This document shows, piece after piece, positions 56,087-64,000 of a DNA stretch of 64,000 nt. This stretch comes from Thereva unica (Eukaryota; Arthropoda; Insecta; Diptera; Therevidae): assembly GCA_949987705.1 (NCBI GenBank), contig OX465282.1, positions 99,126,070-99,190,069 on the forward strand, written 5' to 3'. Made by a program: the position numbers and the translations under genes. The notes under the pieces are model-generated. The model searched no databases. It worked only from the letters and a program-made list of their open reading frames with translations, and had not been told where the DNA came from. Position 1 is the first letter of the stretch. The number at the start of each line of letters is the position of its first letter.

Positions 56087-57032
56087 CAGTAAACCCTCGT
56101 TAACACGAACTCTGTTAACACGAATTTCGGTTTAAGGCGAACAAAAATTTGTTCTCGACAATAGTCACGTAAGCTTCAATGTAATTATGTTCGGTTAAGG
56201 CGAATCCTCGTTAATTCGAACTTCGAACAACTTTTCCGTCCCTTCACGGTTAATTATCGGATAATACGAACTAGAAAAATTCTCGAAACATGTATTTTGT
56301 ATATTTTGATCCTTTTTCGGTCAATGAATACATTACAAATAAAGGAAAACACTCGCTTAAGAGATTAGAAAATCATTATGTTTAGATCTCAGTTGATTTC
56401 AACGAGTACGTCAGTGTCGATGACGATCTTGCCACGGGTTTAAATGTCGAGAACCCTGGATCCAAGACCTTTCGTCGGCTTCAGACGAAAATTTTCAATT
56501 TTTCGACTTACGCGAACCCGAGACGAAAAAACATTTTCGTTTTCGACATACACGAACTGGCCCCAAGAGTATAGCCCCCAGGAGTAGCCCCGATCCCAGA
56601 TGAACACGATTCCAGTGATGAAAGCGATGTCGAAGAAATCAACCCGCCAACCTATAAGGAAGTCAGAGATGCGCTCGATATTTTTCTGCGCTCTGCGGCA
56701 ACAAACAACGTTTCACAGGCATTTTCAGATGGGCTCGAAACAATCAATTTTGAATGTGCACACAAACTCCGACCAACTTATCGTCAAAACAACATCGAAA
56801 TGTATTTTCTAAAAAAATTACAACATACTGTCAAAATCGGATTATATTTCAGAACAATAATGTCCAGTTAGAAAATTTATAATAAAAAATTATTCAATGT
56901 TAATATAATAAATCATGATATGACACTTAGACAAATGAAGGTATTTTCTGCCTTAGTCGGTTAACACGAACTCCCACATAACACGAACTCTATGCCTGAA
57001 ATTTCCGAGTTCGTGTTAACGAGGTTTTACTG
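56087..57032 (+). mobile_element. pogo/Tigger-like element, internally deleted
   Basis: The ends CAGTAAACCCTCGTTAACAC and the complement are flanked by TA (56085-56086 and 57033-57034). The end sequence and the repeated subterminal AACACGAACTC words are those of pogo/Tigger transposons. About 0.95 kb remains of a normal 2-3 kb; only the transposase C-terminus is left. Confidence 0.92.
56580..56871 (+). pseudogene. Tigger-like transposase C-terminal tail
   Basis: The + frame reads an acidic stretch (PDEHDSSDESDVEEINPPTY) followed by KEVRDALDIFLRSAATNNVS and ends with a stop near 56871. This matches the C-terminus of pogo/Tigger transposases, where a Pro-rich xPPxYxEVxxALxxLxxF segment follows the acidic patch. 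The DNA-binding and DDE domains are absent. The Met at 56600 used by a competing frame is spurious. Confidence 0.75.
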
Positions 57033-57384
57033 TATTTCAAATAAAATGAATGTGTTGGAGGTTTCACATCGATTTTCTGGGCCAAATAAGCTGGAGATAT
57101 TACAGCTTCCCCATGTTGTGTAAGGCTTCGGCCACGAAAAGAGCGGCACCAGAAAAGTTTAAAATTTCGAATTAGCAGAGAGCGGCACTTTAGTATTGTC
57201 ACTCTGCCGCTCACCGCTCATATCATGACCGTGGCTTTAGTGTTTCCAGAGCAGGAAATATATTAAGATTTTTCTTGTGATTAATCTTGATATATTTAAA
57301 TTTATTTTTTTAGGAAGTTGCCTATTTGGTCAAAGGAAGCAGTGCTTCCTTTGCTTCCAAAGAGGAACCGCCACTGAAGAGGAC

Positions 57385-58809
57385 CCCAACTATTACAAAC
57401 CTTACACGAACTAATATGCACCATCTGGGAGGAAGAAGTTATACCAGAGGACTGGAAGAAAGCGATTGTATGTCCAATATACAAGAAAGGAGATAAATTA
57501 AACTGCAAAAACTACAGAGGCATCTCACTCCTCAGCACCAGCTACAAAATCTTCACAATATGTACTTGTGAAACAAAAAGTAGAACCTGTAGCGAAAGGC
57601 CTTATAGGAGAATATCAAGTTGGTTTTAGGACAAACAGGTCAACATCGGACCAACTGCTGACCTTAAGGCAAATTCTGGAGAAAACCTGGGAAAGGAATG
57701 TAGATGTATACCAGATATTTGTCGACTTTCAACAGGCTTATGACTCAATAAACAGAGAGAGGCTATACGAAATCCTATCGGAAATAGGAGTCCCCTCAAA
57801 GTTGGTACAACTGATCAAATGCGCCACAAATAGCTCACTGGCGAAAGTGAAGATCCAAAATGTTGTAACAGAGGAGTTCGAAGTACGTCAAGGGCTTAGA
57901 CAAGGAGATGGGCTGGCCCCATGCTTTTCAACCTGGCCCTAGAATGGGTGATAAGGAAAACGTCAGTCCAGAGAAGTGCATCAATAGCTACCCAGTCGGT
58001 ACAATTACTTGGATATGCGGATGACGTAAACATCGTGGGAAGGTCCTTTTTGGCAGCAAAAGAAGTCTATGTAGAATTAAAAGAGGCGGCAAGGGACATA
58101 GGCCTGAAGATTAACGAAGAAAAAACGAAGGTGATGCAACAATCCAGAGCAGGAAGATTTAGAATGGGAAGAAATATAACCATCGACGAACATAACCTAG
58201 AAGTAGTCGATAAAACAGTCTACCTTGGGTCTACTATCACAAAAAGAAAGGAAGAAAAAGAAGAGATAACCAGACGAATACTACTGGCTAATAGAGCCTT
58301 TTATGCCCAAAAACAAATCCTGCACTCAAGATTTGTACACAGGAAAACGAAACTCTCACTCTACAAAACAGTAATACGACCAGTATTGTGCTATGGTAGC
58401 GAGACTTGGACTATGACCCAGGACATAGAGGAACGAGTCAACAGGTTTGAGAGGAAAATTCTCAGATGCATAATGGGCCCAATCAGAGAGGATGGAATAT
58501 GGCGAAGAAGATACAACAACGAGTTGTATGAAATTTTTGACGACCCACAACTCTCAACTTTAACAAAACTCAACAGGCTGAGACTAGCCGGCCACGTAAT
58601 CAGAATGGAGGACAATCGTATCCCAAAACGGCTTATGGCATCAGAAATTTCGAGAAGTAGGCCAGTAGGTAGACCCAGGAGGAGATGGATAGACTCTGTG
58701 ACGGCTGACGCAGAGTAAATGCTCAACATCCGGAACTGGAGACATGCTGCAAGGGACCGTCAAACTTGGAGAAATGTCCTAGAGGAGGCCAAGCCTCAAT
58801 TTGGGCTGT
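57385..58809 (+). pseudogene. RTE-like LINE reverse transcriptase and C-terminus
   Basis: RT motifs in order: [14 protein letters not shown] and [14 protein letters not shown] (motifs 1-2), [28 protein letters not shown] with the first catalytic Asp, EFEVRQGLRQGDGLAP (motif B), LLGYADDVNIVG (catalytic YADD), KVMQQSR, LYKTVIRPVLCYGSETW (thumb) and the tail RLRLAGHVIRM ... RPRRRWIDSV ... RDRQTWRNVLEEAKPQFGL. Damage: a shift near 57560, one near 57925 between GDGLAPC and the following LFNLALEW, and a TAA at about 58718. The catalytic residues are intact, so this copy is fairly young. Confidence 0.93.
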
Positions 58810-59296
58810 AGCGCCATTGGATGGATGGACTAAACTGTGAATCCTAGAAGGAGACACAGTGATTAGAAAGACCCATTTTATCGAGAATCATTTTAAGTTA
58901 AATAAAATTTTGTAAAAAGGTGATATTTCTATTGTATTTTCTTCGTGCTGAATGTACCATCAAAATTACAAAATGTTATTATAAAGATCAAGTTGAATTT
59001 TCTTCATACAACGGCATTTCGGGGGGGATCGTCCCCAAAACCCCCCGTTCCTACGCCACTGAGTACAGTCACTTTACTCCAATTGTAATAGATATACTCC
59101 ACATTACTTGTTTTTCGAATTAAGTGGCCATTTTTAAAATTTTACTCCACTTTTTGAAATCTTGTTTTAATTTTGATTTAAAACAATTTTATTTTAAAAA
59201 TTTGTATTGCTCAGATTCTTCCACAAATTATGCATTTGTTGAAAACGTCAAGTTACCACATGCAATTGGAACTTTCTTCAAGTTGCAGCTCGGTAT

Positions 59297-59821
59297 CACT
59301 GACATATAATAATGGACTGCTCATCAGCAATTATTCCCATACAAACCGATGGCACCAAAAAGGTATAGTCGACTCGCTCATCCATAAGCCCCCAAACTGA
59401 CAGAAGCACTCAGAAGTAAAAACAGACTGACAGAAATAAAATCAGGTTAAATCAATTAGAAAAAAATAGACGGGTATAGTGATGTTTATATCTTTTGCTC
59501 TTTTCCCCATAGACCCCCGGATTTTGACATACAGAATGTCAGTTGCTAAAACAGGCGTTAAGAACTTAAATCAGATACACATAACATTTGCAAATTAATG
59601 AAAAAAAGGCATTTTAAAAGGTGAAAAAGTGAAAATAGTGTTTATTAATTTTTTTAAACAAAATATTTGTGTTGTTTTAATGTTTTAAGTACGTATTTAA
59701 AAAAATGTAAATTTCAAAAGTGATTCCGGTGTTTACATGGAGTGAAAAAAGGTTTGTAGCCTATGGAACAAATTGGTGCCATGAAAAATTCCTCATGAGA
59801 AGTCCATTCTATATGTCAGTG
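59297..59821. mobile_element. hAT MITE, 525 bp, copy 2
   Basis: The inverted ends CACTGACATATA are flanked by the identical octamer CTCGGTAT (59289-59296 and 59822-59829). It is inverted relative to copy 1 at 53094-53640 and differs by scattered substitutions and small indels. It lies just outside the big hAT element. Confidence 0.95.
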
Positions 59822-59837
59822 CTCGGTATGGGCTAGA

Positions 59838-60060
59838 GCAGGGGTGGCCAACCCAAATGGTATTGCGGGCCACTATGAAAATGCATTCCCTGGAGAGAGC
59901 TTTAAAGTCGTGCTGCCAAGATAAAGAAAGAACGATGACCAATTAATGTGCGGAAACGCGGAATTATTAAATTATTATTTCTGAGGCATTGCGAAAGCTG
60001 CACAAACCGGTTATGCGCTCCTTTAGGATATCGTGAAACAGTCGCAGAAGTCTATACTCA
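59838..60060 (+). repeat. Possible hAT end without partner
   Basis: AGCAGGGGTGGCCAACCCAA at 59838 has the CAGGGGTGGCCAA sequence common to hAT termini, followed by GCGGGCCACTATGAAAATGC. No matching right end or 8-bp duplication was found, so it is probably a truncated end. Confidence 0.4.
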
Positions 60061-60084
60061 CGACCGCTCAATTACATTGACCGA

Positions 60085-60447
60085 GTTTACAAACTTCTAG
60101 CCGGCGAATTTAGAAGCCGGCTAGTCAGCTAGTACAATAGTAACGATGACACTCACAACTTTCCATTCGCTCAGTGGTCAACAAGCTAGCGCGAACTAAT
60201 TCCGTTTATTTTGTAGTCAATGAAACTAATATACTCACAGCTAGTTCACTAGCATGATGACACACAGCTAGTTGACTAGCTAACAAGCCCACACGCCACA
60301 GAGTAGCTAGTAAAGAGGCCCGGCATTCAACCTCCTCGGAAGATTGTTTACAATCTGATAGTTAGCTACTGAATATGGGCTAGTTTATTAGCAGCTAGTG
60401 AATTCTACTAGCCGGCTTGTAAACTCGCTCAATGTAATCCGAGCCTT
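60085..60447. mobile_element. Inverted-repeat element rich in CTAGCTAGT words
   Basis: GCTCAATTACATTGACCGAG (about 60085) pairs with the inverted ATGTAATCCGAGC ending at 60447, and the pairing continues inward through GAGTTTACAA and TAGCCGGC. The centre is full of TAGCTAGT and ACTAGCTA words. No target duplication could be defined. It abuts the LINE fragment below. Confidence 0.65.
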
Positions 60448-60785
60448 TAAAAAGGAGCCCAATACAGAGTTCGAGTAGGGTTAAATGTGTCCAGAACGGC
60501 ATTAACAGTCGTTAAACGCTATTTCAAGTATATGGCCGCATAAAGAATCGAGAGGATAGGTGGAAAAACCATACATTAGAAGAGATATTAGTAAGGCTTT
60601 AAGCAAATTCATACGCACAGCCCTTTTCAACAAGCCACAATGATAACAAAGTTTAGACAGGAGTCCGTAGGTTTTACTAACAATGATACTAATGTGATCG
60701 CAGCATGCCGCGCTGCTATTAAGTACCATCCCAAGATGAGGGCGTGATTGAATGCTGTGCTGTTTATGAAAGCCAGATTGCCATA
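60440..60785 (-). pseudogene. CR1/Jockey-like LINE thumb fragment
   Basis: The - strand reads SRPHLGMVLNSS, HISIIVSKTYGLLSKL, RAVRMNLLKALLISLLMYGF. These correspond to the post-catalytic LGMxLNSxLxWxDHI, KTYGVLxxL and LLxAxLLPxLxYG blocks. In orientation it follows the fragment at 61325-61510, and the SINE at 60822-61301 separates them. Together they are one decayed LINE with the palm region deleted. Confidence 0.7.
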
Positions 60786-60821
60786 TTTACATTTATAAGT
60801 TTGAGACGCTCACAATACAAT

Positions 60822-61269
60822 AGGCAGCCTCGGTAGTCTAGGGGTAAGGCGCCTGACTACTATCCCCAGAGGTCCCGGGTTCGATTCCCGGTGGTGCCAC
60901 GGTCCTAGCCTTTCCCAATTTCCCGCCTACATAACTTTCCTTCTTTCTTCTCCCCTCTTTACATTCCTGATTCCTTCTGTCATATCCTTCCTTAGCCCTT
61001 CCCCGCTCCACCAAAGCGCATGTCATCGGTTGGTTGATGAGATTCAACTCGTTTCAGGAGGCATAACACTCCAGCGAGTTGTTTCTCGATGCCCCGATTT
61101 CAAAGTCGCGATAGTAATGGTTGGGAGTAGGTGGACTAAAAACAATATCGAGGGAAGGTTGTGGCAGTTCCTTCCTCCCCGACTAGAGCTGCTGTTCGAC
61201 ATTGCACTCTATAAGAAGAAAATAGATTGTCAACAGTATAAAGGGCCTTTCCTGTGACTCTAGTCTTTC

Positions 61270-61301
<32 letters not shown>
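60822..61301 (+). mobile_element. tRNA-derived SINE with 28-A tail
   Basis: The 5' head looks like a degenerate tRNA gene: an A-box-like TAGTCTAGGGGTAAGG and a B box GGTTCGATTCC within CCCGGGTTCGATTCCCGG, which forms a T-arm stem-loop, then TGGTGCC. This promoter layout would drive RNA polymerase III. The 400-bp body (TAGCCCTTCCCCGCTCCACC, CATCGGTTGGTTGATGAGAT) matches the fragment at 27958-28152. The tail is an uninterrupted run of 28 A (61274-61301), which suggests a young insertion. Confidence 0.93.
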
Positions 61302-61304
<3 letters not shown>

Positions 61305-61324
61305 GCCATTGTTTGAGTAGCCGT

Positions 61325-61510
61325 CAGCTTTTCACTGTGAGTTGCGAGAAATGGAAGAATACTGATAGGCCTGATCGGAGGGACTGGTAGAAGAAGGGCA
61401 CCTGTGAATGGGAATGATTAAAACATGCTTCCAAGTCGAGGGAAACTTTGGTACCTTGAAGAAGGAGTTGAAAGTGTGAGTTAAAATTTGTTGATTTAGT
61501 TCCAGACATC
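61325..61510 (-). pseudogene. CR1/Jockey-like LINE RT fragment upstream of the SINE
   Basis: The - strand reads NSFFKVPKFPSTWKHVLIIP and then a SPSDQAYQYSSISRNSQ stretch, matching the FPSTWKxAxIxPIxKK(x)SDPSDFRPISIL region. Its frame is broken. It is part of the same - strand LINE as 60440-60785. Confidence 0.65.
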
Positions 61511-61529
61511 ACAAATTACCAAACCTACA

Positions 61530-61800
61530 GCTTCAATATTAAGGCAATGCTTTTGAATGTTTGCGAAACATGGAAAGTCACCCAATTAATCACAAAGCGC
61601 CTTCAAGTTTTCATCAAAAATCCTCTGGCAATATAGAATTACAAATGAAGAACTATTGCGACGTGCTGGCCAAAAAAGATAGATGACGAAATCATGCAAA
61701 GGGAATGGAATTGCCACACCTTGCGAGATGCAAACGAGAATCTAGCCTAACAGGCGCTTGACTGGAATCCGTTATGTGGCCGGCATCCTAATGACGAATA
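61530..61800 (+). pseudogene. LINE ORF2 C-terminal fragment
   Basis: The + strand contains CETWKVTQLITKRLQVFIKN, then ITNEELLRRAGQK, DDEIMQREWN, HTLRDANENLA and QALDWNP, in the order of the C-terminus of a common insect LINE type (CETWxxTKxxxxKLQxFxxxC ... EELWRRTxQxxIxxEIxxRKWxWIGHTLRK ... TRQALxWNPQGKR). Several frameshifts and a stop are present. It has opposite orientation to the neighbouring LINE pieces, so it is a separate insertion. Confidence 0.65.
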
Positions 61801-61809
61801 CTGAATGGG

Positions 61810-62690
61810 CTAGCATACACGGATCATAACATCAACACTAAAAAACCGTTATTTTATTATGCTCTCGGCGTACATGGGTATTCCCTTCACCAAGAGTAAC
61901 TTTATTTACCTCTATGAACACCAACGTTAGACGCTTGATGGTAGGACGCATCGTGGGGCCGATGCTCGAACTACGAGCGTCCAACGTTGATGTTTGGACA
62001 CGTTGGGGCTATTGGGTATTAAATAAAACGTTGGAAACTACAATTCGCATGAACGCTCACCGCATCGTGTGGAGCCGACTTAACAAACATATACAGTGTA
62101 GAACTAAAGTCTACATACAGCAGTGAGGGACTAAAGTCTACATACATATTAATATTAGAGAAAAATGGGTGATGCAGTTCGGTTATAGTTGTATAACGAA
62201 AAATAAACACAAACTATTTCACTCCTATATCAGAAAAATATACGAAATAAAAAAAGATAACATGACAAAAGTCTACATACAAGAAATGTATGTGTTTAAA
62301 AGCAAGTTAATTGGGAATTGGAATAAAAACAATCACTGATTAATGGTTTGGTACTAATTTATTGAAATATTAAACGTCCCGTCGTTTTGTTACTAATTTA
62401 TTAAAATATTAAACGTCCCGTCGTCACCGTTGTGGAATCTATTTTGGACTGGTGAACTTTCGTTCTTTCTTGCAGCTTGTTGGTGCTTGAGGCGGTGGTG
62501 AAAATGCTGATGCCAGTGCTGGGTGAGGTTTTTCACTTGTAGCTCTTTCGCAAATCCAATTGAACTTAAATTAGAGCAAGATATTGGTTTGCTCAATCAC
62601 CACAAGTTTCGTCATCCCGGATGAGTTGGTTGATATTAATTAGGTTGTCCAAGGCGATGAACTGGGTTTATACATTCTGCCCCCCTTGAA
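61810..62690. other. No gene recognised; small tandem duplication inside
   Basis: TCTACATAC words recur between 62109 and 62280. A 39-bp tandem pair (TACTAATTTATTGAAATATT..., 62352 and 62391) precedes the Harbinger element. No coding motif or inverted terminus was seen. Confidence 0.5.
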
Positions 62691-62699
62691 ATCTCCTTA

Positions 62700-64000
62700 G
62701 TGCCTATCATTGAATCCGGCGGATTTCGAATTCACTTCACTATGGCGATTCACTTTCACTGATCGGGCCTATCATTTAATCCGGCGGTGAACTACCTTAC
62801 CGATTCGCGAATTTGTATTCTGTGTATCATCTGTCAAATTATCTTTCAACATTTTTGTATGGAAATTATAAAAAACGAAAATGGATAGCATTGCTTTGTA
62901 TTTATTATACGAAGAAAATGAAAAGAAATCGCTAAGAATTCAAAGAAGGTTGGTAAGGAATAGTTCTAGTCCCTTGCAGCTAATGGATGAGGAGTGAGCG
63001 AGATTTAGTTTCAATACAAACAAGTTTGTTATTTTTGTAAATTTTTAGGTTTAAGAGGCATTTTAGATTAAACAAACCTGCATTTAAATACATTTTGGAC
63101 GTGCTTCGAAATGAGCTAGGACCAGTAACAAGAGCAACATCAATACCTCTGGAATGTAAATTAGCGGGTGTCCTAAGATTTTTCGCGGAAGGAGGATATC
63201 AACGAGGAGTTGGAAATGATTTCAACGTTGGAGTTTCACAGTCGAGTTTCTCCATGACATTATCAGAAGTACTAAATATACTTGAATCAAAACTCTGTCC
63301 TCAATGGATTAATCTTAAAATGCGTGAAAGTGAGAAAATGGAAGCTAAATTATATTTCTTTGAAAAAAGTAAAATTCCTGGTGTAGTTATGTGCGTAGAC
63401 GGGACCCATGTAAGAATCCTTCCTCCTACAAGAGATGCACACCTATTTTATAATAGGAAAGGATTTTATAGTTTAAATACAATGATTGTAAGTTGTAATT
63501 AGTATATATGAACGATTTTTTATGATTTCTTGTTAAAGATTTGTGATCATAAGCAAAGAATCAAGTTTGTTGATGCAAAATACCCCGGAGCAAGCCACGA
63601 TTCATTTGTATGGAATGCAAGTGAAGCTGCAAAATTTTTCCAAAACAATTACGAAAATGGAGATTGCAATACAAGGATTCTTGGTAGAAACTTTCAGGTT
63701 TTTAAAATTACTAAGTATTTAATTCAAAATAACTTTTAGGTGACGCAGGTTATCCACTGCAACCTTGGCTCATAACACCTTTCCGAGCGTCAACCCCAGA
63801 AAGTCCAGAGAGCAAATTCAATAAATATCATAGTAAAGGTCGTATCAGAATTGAACACACAATCGGGGTTTTAAAAAATAGATTCCGTTGTCTCTTAGGG
63901 GCCAGACAATTACATTACTCTCCACAAAAAGTTGTACAGATAATTAATGTATGTTGTGCTCTTCACAACATTTGTATTTATTACAAAGTTGGTGATGAAT
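62700..64000 (+). mobile_element. PIF/Harbinger element, 5' part, continues past window
   Basis: TTA at 62697-62699 is followed by GTGCCTATCATTGAATCCGG, the probable terminal repeat. The core word CCTATCATTTAATCCGGCGG recurs 65 bp later (62768-62787), a likely subterminal transposase-binding repeat. A complete-looking transposase gene follows at 62881. The right end, the target duplication partner and any MADF-type gene are beyond the window. Confidence 0.75.
62881..64000 (+). CDS. PIF/Harbinger (HARBI1-like) DDE transposase, open, partial
   Basis: Four exons join without a stop or shift. Exon 1 (62881-62993) starts MDSIALYLLYEENEKKSLRI. Exon 2 (63049-63487) starts FKRHFRLNKPAF and holds VMCVDGTHVRILPP with the first catalytic Asp. 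Exon 3 (63539-63683) gives KFVDAKYPGASHDSFVWNAS. Exon 4 (from 63740) holds LGDAGYPLQPWL, with the second Asp at the exon 3-4 join, and IEHTIGVLKNRFRCL with the catalytic Glu, then CCALHNICI at the edge. All introns (about 50 bp) have GT-AG ends. By family knowledge it cuts and pastes elements at TTA/TAA. The C-terminus is cut by the window. Confidence 0.93.

Larger units (their letters stand above)
54573..57376. mobile_element. Second hAT element inside the RTE-like LINE
   Basis: It starts CAGTGGCGGTTC and ends GAACCGCCACTG, with AAGAGGAC directly outside both ends (54565-54572 and 57377-57384). The inverted ends pair over 12 bp. The interior contains a relative of the 35.3-kb palindrome arm (54655-54795), a TA-flanked MITE (55541-55764) and a pogo-like element (56087-57032). 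No hAT transposase motifs were seen, so it is a non-autonomous copy enlarged by later insertions. Confidence 0.92.
49490..58850 (+). mobile_element. RTE-like LINE split by two insertions
   Basis: Three + strand blocks form one retrotransposon: endonuclease and linker (49561-50911), the start of the RT region (54231-54572) and the RT to C-terminus (57385-58809). They are separated by a - strand LINE (50912-54230) and a hAT element (54573-57376). Joined length is about 3.4 kb, normal for the type. The 3' end reads CATTGGATGGATGGACTAAA shortly after the ORF. The 5' boundary near 49490 is approximate. The clade name rests on the endonuclease and RT pattern and could be another apurinic-endonuclease LINE clade. 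Confidence 0.85.
46069..59061 (-). mobile_element. hAT element invaded by many others, 13 kb span
   Basis: It begins CAGTGGCGTAGC and ends CTACGCCACTG, with the identical octamer AGTACAGT directly outside both ends (46061-46068 and 59062-59069). This is a hAT insertion whose two halves are now 13 kb apart. The original content is small: a decayed transposase C-terminus near the left end and a G/C-run end at the right (58850-59061). Everything between 46.5 and 58.85 kb belongs to later insertions: Ty3/gypsy remains, an RTE-like LINE, and elements nested in that LINE. Confidence 0.88.

Noticed and set aside
60830..60900. tRNA gene
   Set aside because: Box A- and B-like sequences and a T-arm are present, but the acceptor stem does not pair well, and the unit continues into a 400-bp body with an A tail and has a truncated second copy. 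It is a SINE head.

Overview
This is eukaryotic, AT-rich DNA from an arthropod, most likely an insect and probably a fly. Four things point that way: intron-containing genes, a MADF/BESS-type exon with a glutamine-rich tail, transposon families typical of insect genomes, and no bacterial gene organisation. The window is almost entirely a transposon graveyard. I see one candidate host exon, at 37510-37944 on the + strand: the last exon of a BESS-motif nuclear protein, followed by an AT-rich 3'UTR-like stretch. Other AT-rich blocks (8.4-10.3, 21.3-22.7 and 42.2-44.1 kb) carry no recognisable genes or repeats and may be intron or intergenic sequence.

Left third (1-23 kb): decayed LINE ends (1.3-2.9 kb); a MITE inside a larger palindrome (3.1-3.3 kb); a 494-bp inverted-repeat element (7.3-7.8 kb); several PIF/Harbinger-type elements with TTA/TAA target duplications, including a 2.8-kb two-gene Harbinger (13.8-16.6 kb) whose transposase and MADF/BESS genes interlock on opposite strands; a hAT element with a perfect 8-bp target duplication (18.1-19.3 kb); and a Tc1 element turned into a 1.6-kb hairpin (19.7-21.3 kb).

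Middle (23-46 kb): a decayed Helitron on the - strand (23.1-26.9 kb) with a recognisable 3' hairpin/CTAG end; Helitron-like repeats with two minisatellites; concentric inverted-repeat elements carrying broken Helentron-type Rep and endonuclease pieces (29.8-33.6 kb); TTAA and TA MITEs; the host-like exon; and LINE fragments.

Right (46-62 kb): a nested stack. A hAT element (46069-59061, 8-bp duplication AGTACAGT on both sides) was invaded by Ty3/gypsy remains and by an RTE-like LINE (about 49.5-58.85 kb). That LINE was split by a CR1/Jockey-like LINE, itself split by a hAT MITE, and by a second hAT element (54573-57376, duplication AAGAGGAC) carrying a pogo/Tigger element and a TA MITE. A second copy of the hAT MITE, a tRNA-derived SINE with a 28-A tail and further LINE fragments follow.

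Far right (62.7-64 kb): the 5' part of a Harbinger whose transposase gene reads without a stop or frameshift through four exons to the window edge. It is the best candidate for an active gene here. Nothing was computed or searched; family names come from motifs read by eye.
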